Assembly: GCF_000482865.1 (NCBI RefSeq)
Contig: NZ_AXWW01000013.1
Location: 62,001-126,000, forward strand
Length of the DNA stretch: 64,000 nucleotides
Origin: Actinokineospora inagensis DSM 44258
GTDB taxonomy: Bacteria; Actinomycetota; Actinomycetes; Mycobacteriales; Pseudonocardiaceae
Reading direction: 5' to 3'
Both the position numbers and the translations under genes were made by a program. Position 1 is the first letter of the stretch; each line of letters opens with the position of its first letter. Of this stretch, positions 34,248-43,823 are shown piece after piece. Under the pieces are notes generated by a model. It saw only the letters and a list, made by a program, of their open reading frames with translations, did no database searches and was not told the origin of the DNA.

Positions 34248-35396
34248 ATGCGGGTACTGCGCCGCGGCGATGGGGGGCCTGCCGTAGCCGAGGTTCGGTC
34301 CACCCTGGCGGCGTTGGGCCTGGTGCCACCGGCCGGTGGGGTGGCGGGCGCCGCCGACCAGTTCGACCTGGCCATGGAGCAGGCGATCCGCGCGTTCCAG
34401 CAGCAGCGCGGGCTGATCACCGACGGGCTCATCGGCCCGGCCACCTACCGCGCCCTGCGGGACGCCACCTACCAGTTGGGCGGCCGCCCGCTGGCCTACC
34501 TGGTGTCCGCCCCGATCACCGGCGACGACGTGGCCACCCTGCAGGAGCGGCTGCTCGAGCTGGGGTACGACGCGGGTCGCCCGAACGGGGTGTTCGGCGC
34601 CCAGACCGAGGCGGCGCTGCGCAACTTCCAGCGCGACTACGGCCTCACCGTCGACGGCATCTGCGGCCCGGAGACGGTGCGCGCCCTGCGCCAACTGTCC
34701 CCGCGCGCCCGCGGCGGCCGCCCGGTGCTGCTGCGCGAGCAGGAGCGGGTCCGCCGGTCCGGGCCGCGGCTGACCGGCAAGCGCATCGTCATCGACCCCG
34801 GCCACGGCGGCGCCGACACCGGCGTGTCGGTGGACGGGGTCAACGAGTCGGACCTGATGTGGGACCTGGCGCGCAGGCTGGAGGGCCGGATGGTGGCCAC
34901 CGGCATGGAGGCGCTGCTCTCCCGCGGCCAGGACCAGTGCCCGGACGAGTCGACCCGCGCCCAGTTCGCCAACGAGGCCGGCGCGGACCTGGTGCTGTCG
35001 CTGCACTCGGACGCCAACCGGTCGCCGCTGGCGCAGGGCCTGGCCGGGTTCCACTTCGGCACCGGCAGCGGCAGCACGTCCACCCTCGGTGAGGCGATGG
35101 CCGGGCTGATCCAGCGGGAGCTGACCAAGCGGACCGGGCTGCGCGACTGCGGCACCCACCCGAAGACGTGGGAGCTGCTGCGGCTGACCCGGTGCCCGGC
35201 CGTGCGGGTGGAGATCGGGTACCTGACCAACCACGACGACCGGGTCCGGTTGACCGACCCGGCGTTCCGGGACGTGGTGGCCGAGGGGATCGTGGTCGCC
35301 GTCAAGCGGCTGTTCCTGCTCGGCGAGAACGACCAGCCCACCGGCAGCTTCACCTTCGCCGACGTGCTGGCGCACGAGCTGGCCAAGGCGGAGTAG
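34248..35396 (+). CDS. cwlM: CwlM-like N-acetylmuramoyl-L-alanine amidase family protein
   Basis: 382 residues from ATG 34248 (MRVLRRGDGG...). Two peptidoglycan-binding type 1 domains (residues ~5-65 and ~90-155; LPxFQxxxGLxxDGxxGPxT patterns such as IRAFQQQRGLITDGLIGPAT) precede an Amidase_3 domain (KRIVIDPGHGGADTGVS). Zinc ligands His (DPGHGG), Glu (NESD) and His (LSLHSDAN) and the catalytic Glu (VEIGYLTN) are all present. Without a signal peptide it is cytoplasmic, like mycobacterial CwlM, which regulates MurA and interacts with MurJ/FhaA rather than cleaving wall. The genomic place after trxBA is the same. Confidence 0.92.
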   Translation: MRVLRRGDGGPAVAEVRSTLAALGLVPPAGGVAGAADQFDLAMEQAIRAFQQQRGLITDGLIGPATYRALRDATYQLGGRPLAYLVSAPITGDDVATLQERLLELGYDAGRPNGVFGAQTEAALRNFQRDYGLTVDGICGPETVRALRQLSPRARGGRPVLLREQERVRRSGPRLTGKRIVIDPGHGGADTGVSVDGVNESDLMWDLARRLEGRMVATGMEALLSRGQDQCPDESTRAQFANEAGADLVLSLHSDANRSPLAQGLAGFHFGTGSGSTSTLGEAMAGLIQRELTKRTGLRDCGTHPKTWELLRLTRCPAVRVEIGYLTNHDDRVRLTDPAFRDVVAEGIVVAVKRLFLLGENDQPTGSFTFADVLAHELAKAE

Positions 35397-35423
35397 CCGC
35401 AAACGTTTGCGCCACAGCGTCGA

Positions 35424-35458
35424 GAAAAGCCCCCAGGACCTGGTCCTGGGGGCTTTTC
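35424..35458. terminator. Bidirectional terminator between cwlM and the GNAT gene
   Basis: AAAAGCCCCCAGGACC (35425-35440) and its exact complement (35442-35457) around a single base, giving a T-tract on both strands for two convergent genes. Confidence 0.88.
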
Positions 35459-35473
35459 CGCTGGTCAGGGGGT

Positions 35474-36100
35474 TCAGCGCTGAAGGACGGGGGACGCGGT
35501 GCTGATCGACACCGTGCCGAGCAGCCGCTCCAGGGCGGCCTCCACGTCTTCCTTCCAGGTGATGCCAGTGCGCAGCTCCAGCCGCAACCGGGGCCACCGC
35601 GGGTGCGGCCGGACCGTCTTGAACCCGACGCTGGTCAGGAAGTCGGCGGGCACCACGCAGGAGATCTCCTCGTCCGGCTTGGCGTCGCCGAACGCCTCGA
35701 TGGCCCGCACCCCGCGCCGGGTCAGGTCCTTGGCGACCGACTGGACCAGCATCCGGCCCAGCCCACCGCCGCGGAACTCCGGCAGCACGTGGAACCCGGT
35801 CAACACAACCGCGTCCGCGCTCACCGGCGACGTCGGGAACGCCGATGCCCGGGGGACGGCGTTCGGCGGGGCGTAGAGCACGAAGCCGACGGGGAGCTTG
35901 TCGCTGTACACCACCCGGCCACAGGAGCCCCAGTCGAGCAGAACGCTCGACACCCAGGCTTCCTTTTCCAGCTCGGTGGTGCCGAACTCCTCCGCCTGCT
36001 CTTTGAGGTGCGGCGCCAGCTCCCAGTACACGCATCCCCGGCAGTGCTTGGGGAGGTGCTCCAGGTTGTCCAGCGTGACGCCCACTACGCGTCGGGACAC
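35474..36100 (-). CDS. GNAT-family N-acetyltransferase
   Basis: 208 residues from GTG 36100, preceded by GGGAGG. The acetyl-CoA-binding motif V-x-x-x-x-RGGGLGRML (LPEFRGGGLGRMLVQSVAKD) is intact. The N-terminus has a Cys pair in PKHCRGCVYWEL, typical of the actinobacterial group that lies beside cwlM. The frame is open to 36256, but the family starts near VSRRVVGVTLDNL. Substrate unknown. Confidence 0.88.
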   Translation of the reverse strand: MSRRVVGVTLDNLEHLPKHCRGCVYWELAPHLKEQAEEFGTTELEKEAWVSSVLLDWGSCGRVVYSDKLPVGFVLYAPPNAVPRASAFPTSPVSADAVVLTGFHVLPEFRGGGLGRMLVQSVAKDLTRRGVRAIEAFGDAKPDEEISCVVPADFLTSVGFKTVRPHPRWPRLRLELRTGITWKEDVEAALERLLGTVSISTASPVLQR

Positions 36101-36271
36101 CCCACCTCCCGTGCTCGCGGTTCCGTCGCGCGCCCGCAGGGGGAAAGGACGCCGAGTTACCGCACCAGAATAGGGCGATGTGACCTGGGCCGGAACCGCG
36201 GACGGGAATCTCAGGGGTAAGTCACTCCTCTGGTTACACTGTTTTGACTGACCCACCCCTGGGAGTCACCC

Positions 36272-37591
36272 ATGAGCACCTCCGGCCACCTGCCCGACAG
36301 ACCGGGCGCCCGCAGTCTGGACCCGCACCTCGGCCGGTACGCGGCGCGAGCTACCGGGATGACGGCGTCCGAGGTGCGAGCCCTGTTCGCGGTGGCGAGC
36401 AGGCCGGAGGTCGTGTCCCTGGCCGGTGGCATGCCGAACCTGGCGGCGCTGCCGCTGGACTTCCTGTCCGAGCAGATCGCGTCCGTGGTCGCCGACGAGG
36501 GCCTCACCGCGCTGCAGTACGGCTCGGCGCACGGGGTCCCGCTGCTGCGCGAGCAGATCTGCGACGTGATGGCCCTGGAGGGCGTGACCGGGCACCCGGA
36601 CGACATCGTGGTGACGGTCGGGTCGCAGATGGCGCTGGACCTGGTGACCCGGATCTTCATCGACCCCGGCGACATCGTCCTCGCCGAGGGCCCGTCGTAC
36701 GTGGGCGCGCTGGGCACCTTCGCCTCCTACCAGGCCGACGTGCGGCACGTGGTGATGGACGAGCACGGCCTGGTCCCCGAGGCGCTGCGGGCCGCCCTGG
36801 CCGCCGCCGAACAGGCCGGGCGCCGGGTCAAGTTCCTGTACACGATCCCGAACTTCAACAACCCGGCCGGGGTGACGCTCGCGGTGTCCCGGCGGGCCGA
36901 GGTGCTCGACCTGTGCGCCCGGCACGACGTGCTGGTCATCGAGGACAACCCGTACGGCCTGCTCGGCTTCGACGGGCAGACCTACCCGGCGCTGCGGTCG
37001 ATGGACCCGGACAACGTGATCTACCTCGGGTCGTTCTCCAAGACCTTCGCCTCCGGCCTGCGGGTCGGCTGGGCGCTGGCCCCGCACGCGGTCCGGGAGA
37101 AGCTGGTGCTGGCCGCCGAGTCGGCCGCGCTGTGCCCGCCGACGCTGAACCAGATGATCGTGTCCCGGTACCTGGCCACGCACGACTGGAAGGGCCAGAT
37201 CAAGGCGTTCCAGAACACCTACCGGGAGCGGCGGGACGCGCTGCTGGCCGGGCTGGAGCAGTACCTGCCCGCCGGGTGCACCTGGACCCGGCCGGACGGC
37301 GGGTTCTTCGTGTGGCTGACCGTCCCCGAAGGGGTGGACACCAAGGCGATGCAGCCACGCGCGGTGACCGCCCGGGTCGCCTACGTGCCCGGCACCGGGT
37401 TCTACGCCGACGGGTTCGGCAGCAGGCAGATGCGGCTGTCGTTCTGCTACCCGCCGCCGGAGCGGATCACCGAGGGCGTGCGCAGGCTGGCGACCGTGCT
37501 GGCCGAGGAACTGGAGCTGCTGCGCACCTTCGGTCCCACCGCCAGCCGGACCCTGTCCGGCCCGCAGACCCCGGCGCCTGACACCGCCTGA
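36272..37591 (+). CDS. PLP-dependent aminotransferase (class I/II, MocR/LysN-like)
   Basis: 439 residues, ATG 36272 behind GGGAG. A fold-type I aminotransferase: substrate-side SLAGGMPNLAALP, PLP-contacting VTVGSQMALDLVTRIF, IPNFNNPAGVT, DNPYGLLGF and the Schiff-base lysine in GSFSKTFASGLRVGW. It is closest in pattern to 2-aminoadipate/aromatic aminotransferases (LysN/ARO8 type), but the substrate cannot be set by eye. It is divergent from the GNAT gene and 71 bp before the Ddl-like gene on the same strand. Confidence 0.93.
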   Translation: MSTSGHLPDRPGARSLDPHLGRYAARATGMTASEVRALFAVASRPEVVSLAGGMPNLAALPLDFLSEQIASVVADEGLTALQYGSAHGVPLLREQICDVMALEGVTGHPDDIVVTVGSQMALDLVTRIFIDPGDIVLAEGPSYVGALGTFASYQADVRHVVMDEHGLVPEALRAALAAAEQAGRRVKFLYTIPNFNNPAGVTLAVSRRAEVLDLCARHDVLVIEDNPYGLLGFDGQTYPALRSMDPDNVIYLGSFSKTFASGLRVGWALAPHAVREKLVLAAESAALCPPTLNQMIVSRYLATHDWKGQIKAFQNTYRERRDALLAGLEQYLPAGCTWTRPDGGFFVWLTVPEGVDTKAMQPRAVTARVAYVPGTGFYADGFGSRQMRLSFCYPPPERITEGVRRLATVLAEELELLRTFGPTASRTLSGPQTPAPDTA

Positions 37592-37662
37592 GCTCGTTTC
37601 CCGCGCGGTGTACCTTCGGGTCCGCCGCTGATCAGCGCTGCCTGCACGAGGGAGAAGTCACC

Positions 37663-38607
37663 GTGTCCGACCGTTGGGTTGCCGTGCTCGCCGGGGGCTT
37701 GTCGCACGAGCGGGACGTGTCGCTGCGGTCGGGCCGCCGGGTGTCGGCCGCGCTGCGGCAGGCCGGGCTGACGGTGGAGGAGTGGGACGCCGACGCCAGT
37801 CTGCTGTCCCGGCTCCGGGAACACCGCCCGGACGCGGTCGTGATCGCCCTGCACGGCGGCGAGGGCGAGAACGGCTCCATCCAGACCATCCTGGAACTGC
37901 TGGACATCCCGTACGTCGGCACCGACGCGGGCGCCTGCCGCCGCGCGTTCGACAAGCCCACCGCCAAGACGGAACTGCGCCGCGCGGGCATCCTCACCCC
38001 CGACTGGGTGGTGCTGCCGCAGAGCGCGTTCCGCGAACTCGGCGCCCAGCCGGTGCTCGACGCGATGGTCGCCCGCCTCGGCCTGCCGCTGATGCTCAAG
38101 CCCGACCAGGGCGGCTCGGCCCTCGGCGCCCAGGTCGTCCGCTCACCCGGCGAACTCCCGACCGCGATGGTGGGTTCGCTCGCCTACAGCGACGCGGTCC
38201 TGGCCGAGCGGTTCATCGACGGCACCGAGGTCGCCGTCACCGTCATCGACGGCCCGGACGGCCCGCACGCCCTGCCCGCGGTGGAGATCAGCCCCGAAAC
38301 CGGCGTCTACGACTACACCGCCCGCTACACCGCGGGCCTGACCACCTTCCACGTCCCGGCCCGCCTCGACGACGAGACCGCCGCCAAGGTCGCCGACTTG
38401 GCTGTCGCCGCCCACCGCCTCCTCGACCTGCGCGACGTCTCCCGCACCGACGCCGTGGTGAGCACGACGGGGGAGGTCTACTTCATCGAGGTGAACCTGT
38501 CACCCGGCCTCACCGAAACCTCGCTGCTGCCGATGGCAGCCGAGGCGGCGGGCCACTCCCTCGGCGACATCTACGCGGGCCTGGTCGACCGCGCCATCGC
38601 CCGCTAG
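37663..38607 (+). CDS. D-alanine-D-alanine ligase family protein
   Basis: 314 residues from GTG 37663 after GAGGGAGAA. ATP-grasp ligase with VAVLAGGLSHERDVSLRSG, ALHGGEGENGSIQTILE, KPDQGGSALGAQVV (ATP loop) and the terminal EVNLSPGLTETSLLP. It joins two D-amino acids for peptidoglycan precursors. Its loop reads GGSALG rather than the usual GSSVG, and the length is at the short end of Ddl, so it may be a paralogue with changed second-substrate specificity. A location beside parB occurs in Pseudonocardiaceae relatives as far as I recall. Confidence 0.9.
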   Translation: MSDRWVAVLAGGLSHERDVSLRSGRRVSAALRQAGLTVEEWDADASLLSRLREHRPDAVVIALHGGEGENGSIQTILELLDIPYVGTDAGACRRAFDKPTAKTELRRAGILTPDWVVLPQSAFRELGAQPVLDAMVARLGLPLMLKPDQGGSALGAQVVRSPGELPTAMVGSLAYSDAVLAERFIDGTEVAVTVIDGPDGPHALPAVEISPETGVYDYTARYTAGLTTFHVPARLDDETAAKVADLAVAAHRLLDLRDVSRTDAVVSTTGEVYFIEVNLSPGLTETSLLPMAAEAAGHSLGDIYAGLVDRAIAR

Positions 38608-38933
38608 CGGTTCTCGCCCGGCCAAGCGCTCACACCCGGTCGCCGCCGTTCCCGACGGCTCGCCGGGTCTCGACGCTCGTGAGCCGTACCGCGAGTCCTG
38701 ACTGCCGACTCGGACGCCGCTCAACCGACTCGCCTTCGGTGGCGAGATCATCACAGTCGGCCCGCCCTCACCGCGCGGGAGTCGGCTTCCACACGTCGGC
38801 GCAGTCGACGTGGTCGGCTCCGCCGAATCGAGCGGAACCAACCGTCAAGATCACCGGCCGGGAGCCGGTGACTGCTCGGCGCAGGCAACTGTCACCGTGA
38901 CGTATCGGCCTGGTGTGGTTGCCTGCGCCGATT
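38608..38933. other. Intergenic region between Ddl and parB genes
   Basis: 326 bp between converging genes, without a supported gene. Contains TCACCGGC-cggga-GCCGGTGA (38851-38871) and a 13-bp inverted repeat (38877-38930), listed below. No other feature is seen. Confidence 0.6.
38877..38930. terminator. Long inverted repeat between convergent genes
   Basis: CGGCGCAGGCAAC (38877-38889) and its exact complement (38918-38930); the loop holds GTCAC-C-GTGAC (38891-38901). It likely ends both the Ddl and parB transcripts. No T-tract. Confidence 0.6.
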
Positions 38934-39917
38934 TCATGTCTGATTCATCCCGTTTTGCGCCATCATGTCGACGATCCGTTCCAGGTCGTCGACCGAGCCG
39001 AACTCGACCACGATCCGGCCCTTGCGCTTGCCCAACTCGACCTTGACCCGGGTGTCGAACCGGTCGGACAGCTTGTCCGCCAGGTCCTGCAACCCGGGGG
39101 CGTGCATCGGCTTGCGCGGCGCGGGCTTCGGCTTGGCGGCGGGGGCGCCCTTGGCGAGGGTGACCGCTTCCTCGGTCGCCCGCACCGACAGCCCCTCGGC
39201 CACGATCCGGGTCGCCAGGTCCTCCTGGGCGCCCGCCTCGTCCAGACCGAGCAGGGCGCGGGCGTGCCCGGCGGAGAGCACCCCGGCCGCGACCCGCCGC
39301 TGCACCGGCAGCGGGAGCCGGAGCAGGCGGATGGTGTTGGTGATGACCGGCCTGCTGCGCCCGATGCGGCTCGCGAGTTCCTCGTGGGTCACCTCGAACT
39401 CGTCCAGCAACTGCTGGTACGCGGCCGCCTCCTCCAGCGGGTTCAACTGCGCCCGGTGGATGTTCTCCAGCAGCGCGTCCCGCAGCATCGCGTCGTCGGC
39501 GGTCTGCCGGACGATGGCCGGGATGGTGTCCAACCCGGCCCGCTGGGTGGCCCGCAACCGCCGCTCGCCCATGACGAGCTCGTAGCTGTCCGCGCCGAGT
39601 TCCCGGACCACGATCGGCTGCATGAGGCCGAACTCGCGGATCGAGTGCTCCAGCTCGGTCAGCGCCTCTTCGTCGAAGACCTGCCGGGGCTGCTTCGGGT
39701 TGGCGGAGATCGACGCGGTCCGGAGCTCCCGGTACACCGCGCCCGCGACCACGCCGCCCGAGTTCGGCTGGGCGGGGGTCGGGTCGATCGACTCACCGTT
39801 GCGCGCCGCGGGGCTGGGCAGCGTGATCCCACCGGTGGGCACGCCCGCCGGTGGGCCCTGCGGGATGAGGGCGGCCAGTCCGCGCCCCAGCCCGCCCTTG
39901 CGTCCGGGTCCGCTCAT
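38934..39917 (-). CDS. parB: Chromosome-partitioning protein ParB
   Basis: 327 residues. ParB binds parS sites around oriC and, with CTP, loads as a clamp that recruits ParA and SMC. The N-terminus starts [12 protein letters not shown], the conserved box reads [25 protein letters not shown], then [12 protein letters not shown], a HTH segment ([20 protein letters not shown]) and a C-terminal dimerisation part ([20 protein letters not shown]). The start overlaps the parA stop by 4 bp. Four matching parS sites are visible in the window. Confidence 0.97.
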   Translation of the reverse strand: MSGPGRKGGLGRGLAALIPQGPPAGVPTGGITLPSPAARNGESIDPTPAQPNSGGVVAGAVYRELRTASISANPKQPRQVFDEEALTELEHSIREFGLMQPIVVRELGADSYELVMGERRLRATQRAGLDTIPAIVRQTADDAMLRDALLENIHRAQLNPLEEAAAYQQLLDEFEVTHEELASRIGRSRPVITNTIRLLRLPLPVQRRVAAGVLSAGHARALLGLDEAGAQEDLATRIVAEGLSVRATEEAVTLAKGAPAAKPKPAPRKPMHAPGLQDLADKLSDRFDTRVKVELGKRKGRIVVEFGSVDDLERIVDMMAQNGMNQT

Positions 39918-40810
39918 CGCGGCGCCCCCGCTCCTCGTTCGGCAACTTCACGGGCGGCGTCCAGGTAGCTCATCGCGCCGCGGGAACCGGGGTCGTACGC
40001 GAGCACGGACTGCCCGAAGCCGGGGGCCTCGGACACCTTCACGCTGCGCGGGATGACGGTGGCGAGCACCGTGTCGCCGAAGTGGTGCCGCACCTCGGTG
40101 GTCACCTGGTCGGCGAGCTTGGTGCGGCCGTCGTACATGGTGAGCAAGATCGTGGAGACGGTCAGCGCGCGGTTGAGGTGACCCTGCACGAGCTCGATGT
40201 TCCGCAGCAACTGGCTGAGCCCCTCCAGCGCGTAGTACTCGCACTGGATCGGGATCAGCACCTCACGGGCGGCGACCATCGCGTTGACGGTGAGCAGGCC
40301 GAGCGACGGCGGGCAGTCGATGAACACGTAGTCCGGGTCGAGCATGTCCAACTCCTCGTCGGACAGCGCCTCCTTGAGCCGGGACTCGCGGGCGGCCATC
40401 GAGACGAGTTCGATCTCGGCACCGGCGAGGTCGATGGTGGCGGGCACGCAGTAGAGCCGGTCCGACTGGTCGCTCATCTGCGCCGCCTCGGCCAGGCCGA
40501 CCTCGCCGAGCAACACCTCGTAGACCGAGGGGGTGCCGGAGCGGTGGTCGACGCCGAGGGCAGTGCTGGCGTTGCCCTGCGGGTCGAGGTCGATGACCAG
40601 CACCCGCAGCCCGTGCAGCGCGAGCGCGGCGGCGAGGTTGACCGCCGAGGTGGTCTTGCCGACGCCGCCCTTCTGGTTGGCGACGGTGATGACCCGGCGG
40701 TGGGTGGGGCGGGGGAACATCTTGTCGGGGTGCTTCATCCGGGTGGCCCGCGCGGCTTCCTCTGCTATCGGGGTCCAGCCCGCGACGGAGGCGGGGGAGG
40801 GCTGGGTCAT
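39914..40810 (-). CDS. parA: Chromosome-partitioning ATPase ParA
   Basis: 298 residues from ATG 40810. The deviant Walker [19 protein letters not shown], the switch motif [15 protein letters not shown] and the Walker B-type [17 protein letters not shown] are complete. It drives segregation of origin-proximal DNA together with ParB. It is followed by parB with a 4-bp overlap. A parS site lies 49 bp upstream of its start, between it and rsmG. Confidence 0.97.
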   Translation of the reverse strand: MTQPSPASVAGWTPIAEEAARATRMKHPDKMFPRPTHRRVITVANQKGGVGKTTSAVNLAAALALHGLRVLVIDLDPQGNASTALGVDHRSGTPSVYEVLLGEVGLAEAAQMSDQSDRLYCVPATIDLAGAEIELVSMAARESRLKEALSDEELDMLDPDYVFIDCPPSLGLLTVNAMVAAREVLIPIQCEYYALEGLSQLLRNIELVQGHLNRALTVSTILLTMYDGRTKLADQVTTEVRHHFGDTVLATVIPRSVKVSEAPGFGQSVLAYDPGSRGAMSYLDAAREVAERGAGAPR

Positions 40811-40858
40811 GCTCAGCGCACCTCCCCGGCGACCGTCCGGTCCGCGGCGGGCGCCGTG

Positions 40859-40874
40859 GGTTTCACGTGAAACA
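40859..40874. promoter_or_regulatory. parS site 1
   Basis: GGTTTCACGTGAAACA, one mismatch from the TGTTTCACGTGAAACA parS consensus. Between rsmG and parA. Confidence 0.95.
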
Positions 40875-40888
40875 TCCCTGCTCCGATC

Positions 40889-41581
40889 TCAGCCTCGGTG
40901 TGCACCCTGATCCTTCCTCGTCCGCCAGGCCTGCCCGCCCGTGGACTGCACGCGTTCGATGAGCACCACGGTCGTCGGCAGGTCGAGCACGGTGGCGCCG
41001 CAGATCTCGACCACCGGTTCGCCACCCCCCACCGCGGCGACCTCGACCCGGTCCCGATCCACTTCCTCGGCGGCGCTCGCGCCCTTGACGGCGACCATCC
41101 GGCCGCCCCGCCGGAGCAGCGGGAGACACCACCCGGCGAGCTTGGCCAGCGGGGCGACCGCCCGAGCGGTGACCACATCCGCCCCGGACACCCGCGACCT
41201 GACCCCCGGCTCCTCGGCCCGTCCACGCAGCACGGTCACCGACGACAGGGCAAGAGTCTCCACCACCTCGTCCAGCCACGCCACCCGCCGCGCCATCGGT
41301 TCGACGAGCGTCACCCGCAGATCCGGCCGCGCGATCGCCAGCGGTATCCCGGGCAGCCCGGCACCCGACCCGACGTCCACCACGGTCGCCCCGGCAGGCA
41401 CCACCTCGGCGATGACGGCCGAGTTCAGCACGTGCCGATCCCACAGCCGCTCCACCTCGCGCGGCCCGATCAACCCCCGCCGCACCCCGTGCTCCGCCAA
41501 CAACCGCACGAACCGCTCCGCCGGCTCGACCCGCGCACCGAACACAGCCTCAGCCGCCGCAGGACGCTCCAGCTCACTCAA
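40889..41581 (-). CDS. rsmG: 16S rRNA 7-methylguanosine methyltransferase
   Basis: 230 residues from TTG 41581, six bases after GGAGAG; upstream extension to 41650 would read through parS 2. It methylates N7 of G527 (E. coli numbering) in 16S rRNA using SAM. Typical GidB motifs: [37 protein letters not shown] and [20 protein letters not shown]. Member of the leftward origin operon. Confidence 0.94.
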   Translation of the reverse strand: MSELERPAAAEAVFGARVEPAERFVRLLAEHGVRRGLIGPREVERLWDRHVLNSAVIAEVVPAGATVVDVGSGAGLPGIPLAIARPDLRVTLVEPMARRVAWLDEVVETLALSSVTVLRGRAEEPGVRSRVSGADVVTARAVAPLAKLAGWCLPLLRRGGRMVAVKGASAAEEVDRDRVEVAAVGGGEPVVEICGATVLDLPTTVVLIERVQSTGGQAWRTRKDQGAHRG

Positions 41582-41595
41582 CAGCCACTCTCCGA

Positions 41596-41611
41596 TGTTC
41601 CACGTGAAACC
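41596..41611. promoter_or_regulatory. parS site 2
   Basis: TGTTCCACGTGAAACC, 14 bp upstream of the rsmG start. Confidence 0.9.
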
Positions 41612-41978
41612 ATGCCCCCCGATTGTCCCTGACGCCCCGCACTGATCCACCCAGGGTCGACAGAGTCGGTCCGTGTTCCTCAGATGGTGCTACCAGGGTT
41701 TGCTCGGGGGTGCGGCGGCGAGGGAAGTACGACACGGCGTACCCAGGCACCCGATACCGCGTCCAGGAGTCCCGTCGACCGATCACGGCACCCCACCGTG
41801 ACGTGAACTCGGTCAGGGCAGGCACCGACCGCAAGACCGCCCGCCCATTCGGCGCTCACAGTCAACGACAGAGACCCGACCGCGACCGCCAGCACACGGC
41901 CGATCGAGCGCCAGACCCACGACATACCCACCCGCTGACTGTGTCGGAACCCTGACCATTCCAGCACTGACTCGCCCA

Positions 41979-41994
41979 CGTTTCACGTGAAACA
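41979..41994. promoter_or_regulatory. parS site 3
   Basis: CGTTTCACGTGAAACA, one mismatch from consensus; between rsmG and jag genes. Confidence 0.93.
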
Positions 41995-42115
41995 CGCGAT
42001 CGACACTTCGCGCAGATCCACTGCCGCCGGACTTGCCGCACCTGGAGTCCAAGGGCCGCACTGCTGCAGGCGAGTTCACCGAGCAGCGGCTGTCGGGCAC
42101 AGGTCGCCCAACAAA

Positions 42116-42152
42116 AAGACGCGGCCCGCCGATAGCAGGCGGGCCGCGTCTT
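42116..42152 (-). terminator. Terminator of the rpmH-jag transcript
   Basis: AAGACGCGGCCCGCC (42116-42130) and its exact complement (42138-42152), followed on the minus strand by TTTGTTG. Confidence 0.85.
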
Positions 42153-42169
42153 GGTCTGGCTGGAGCGAG

Positions 42170-42715
42170 CTACTGCGGGAAGACCACCACGCGACGGCGG
42201 GGGTCTTCGCCCTCGCTTTCGCTGTGCACGCCCTTGATGACGGCGACCGCGTCGTGAATGACCTTGCGTTCGAACGGGGTCATTGGCTGCAGACGGATGC
42301 GTTCGCCGCTGGAGAGGACCTTCTGGGCGGTGGCGCGGCCGAGGTCGCGGAGTTCCTCGCGGCGGTCGGCCCGCCAGCCCGCGATGTCGAGCATGAGTCT
42401 GCTGCGGGTGCCCGTCTCCTGCTGGACGGCGAGCCGGGTGAGTTCCTGGAGGGCTTCGAGCACGTTGCCGCGGGGGCCGACGAGCTTCTCCAGGTCTTCG
42501 CCGCCGTCGATGCTGATGACGGCGCGGCTGGCCTCGACGTCGAGGTCGATGTCGCCGTCGTAGTCGAGGATGTCGAGCAGCCGCTCCAGGTAGTCGCCCG
42601 CGATGTCGCCTTCTTGGACCAGCAGTTCCTCGGTCGAGGCCGGGGCCTGCTCGGCCGCTTCCTCGGCGCCCACACCGTCGGCGGTCTTCTCGGACACCTG
42701 CACCGTTTCCGGCAC
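42170..42715 (-). CDS. khpB: KhpB/Jag RNA-binding protein (KH-R3H)
   Basis: 181 residues from GTG 42715 behind GGAGAGGAG. The N-terminal ~50 residues are acidic and disordered (no Jag_N domain). A KH domain follows (AVISIDGGEDLEKLVGPRGN) and an R3H domain ends the protein (RIRLQPMTPFERKVIHDAVA...GVHSESEGEDPRRRVVV). KhpB, with KhpA, binds RNAs and affects cell size and division in Gram-positive bacteria. Placed directly after yidC as in most Actinobacteria. Confidence 0.94.
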   Translation of the reverse strand: MPETVQVSEKTADGVGAEEAAEQAPASTEELLVQEGDIAGDYLERLLDILDYDGDIDLDVEASRAVISIDGGEDLEKLVGPRGNVLEALQELTRLAVQQETGTRSRLMLDIAGWRADRREELRDLGRATAQKVLSSGERIRLQPMTPFERKVIHDAVAVIKGVHSESEGEDPRRRVVVFPQ

Positions 42716-42745
42716 GGTTAACTCCTCTCCAGGTCGAGGCACGCC

Positions 42746-43819
42746 TCAGCGGTTCTTGCGACCTGACTTCTTGCTGCGGGATCGGTCTGCGCTCAGACCG
42801 GGAACCTGGGTGCCGCCCGACGCGGGTTTCGCGGCCTGGCCACTCTCGGCCTGCTGCACGGGTTTCGCCGTCGGGGCGGTCTTGCCGGACTGGGTCACCG
42901 GCTTGGGGTCGGTCGCCTCGGTGGTGGCCTCGTCGGCGGCGTCCTCGGGCGTGACCGGGGTGGGGCGCTTCTTGACCTGGGCAGGCTTCTGGCCGGGCTT
43001 GGGAGCGTTGGCGACGCGCTTCTCCTGGGCGGCGTTCTTGCGGGCCGCTTCCTCGGCGTCGATCTTCTTGTAGACGAAGCGCTGCTGCCAGAGGGTCCAG
43101 CCGTTGTTGGACAGCCAGTACATGATCAGGCCGATGGGGAAGAAGAAGCCACCGAAGAGGACACCCAGCGGGAAGATGTACAGGGTGAGCTTGTTCATGA
43201 TCGCGGTCTGCGAGGTGGCGGCGTCCGGGTTCTGGCGGCCGACCGAGTGCCGCGCGGTGAGGTGGGTCAGCGCGCTGGCGAGCAGCATCAGCGGGATGGC
43301 GACGACGATCACGTGCGAGCGCTCGACGCCGAACTTGGCGAGCTCGGTGGCGGGCTGGGTGATCCAGTTGCTCAGCCGGGCACCGAACAGGCTGGCGTCG
43401 ATGTAGCTCTCGACGCCGTGCTGGTCGAAGAAGTAGTTCTCGGTCTTGCCCGGCTTGAACTCGCGCAGCACGTGGAACAGGCCGATGAACACCGGGATCT
43501 GCAGCAGCATCGGCAGGCAGCCGCCCAGCGGGCTGACGCCGTGTTCGGCCTGGAGCTTCTGCATCTCCTGGGCCTGCTTCTGCCGGTCATTGGCGTACTT
43601 CTTCTGCAGCTTCTTGATCTCGGGCGCGAACTCCTGCATCTTCCGCATCGAGCGGACCTGCTTGACCATCGGCTTGAACAGGATGGCTCGCAGGGTGAAG
43701 ACCAGGAAGGCGATGCTCAGCGCCCAGGCGATCGCGCTCGACTCACCGAACACGTGTCCGAACACCCAGTGCCAACACCACATGATGAAGGACACCGGGT
43801 AGTAGATGAAATTGAGCAC
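42746..43819 (-). CDS. yidC: Membrane protein insertase YidC
   Basis: 357 residues from GTG 43819 after GAGGAGTAGC. It inserts membrane proteins alone or with SecYEG. It has the five-span Gram-positive type core: first span (LNFIYYPVSFIMWCWHWVFGH), cytoplasmic hairpin (EIKKLQKKYANDRQKQAQEM), GCLPMLLQIPVFIGLFHVLRE, and C-terminal spans (YIFPLGVLFGGFFFPIGLIM). The cytoplasmic tail is long, basic and Pro/Ala rich, as in other Actinobacteria; ends KSGRKNR. 30 bp separate it from khpB. Confidence 0.96.
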   Translation of the reverse strand: MLNFIYYPVSFIMWCWHWVFGHVFGESSAIAWALSIAFLVFTLRAILFKPMVKQVRSMRKMQEFAPEIKKLQKKYANDRQKQAQEMQKLQAEHGVSPLGGCLPMLLQIPVFIGLFHVLREFKPGKTENYFFDQHGVESYIDASLFGARLSNWITQPATELAKFGVERSHVIVVAIPLMLLASALTHLTARHSVGRQNPDAATSQTAIMNKLTLYIFPLGVLFGGFFFPIGLIMYWLSNNGWTLWQQRFVYKKIDAEEAARKNAAQEKRVANAPKPGQKPAQVKKRPTPVTPEDAADEATTEATDPKPVTQSGKTAPTAKPVQQAESGQAAKPASGGTQVPGLSADRSRSKKSGRKNR

Positions 43820-43823
43820 TGAG

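Larger units (their letters stand above)
41582..42169. other. Gap between rsmG and jag genes, parS-bearing
   Basis: 588 bp without a supported gene. It contains two parS sites (41596, 41979) and the terminator of the jag-side transcript (42116-42152). The short minus-strand frame at 41574-41834 has no start signal and unfavourable composition and is not called. Confidence 0.7.

Noticed and set aside
41574-41834. An 86-residue minus-strand frame before rsmG
   Set aside because: It overlaps parS 2 and the rsmG start, has no start signal and no recognisable domain.
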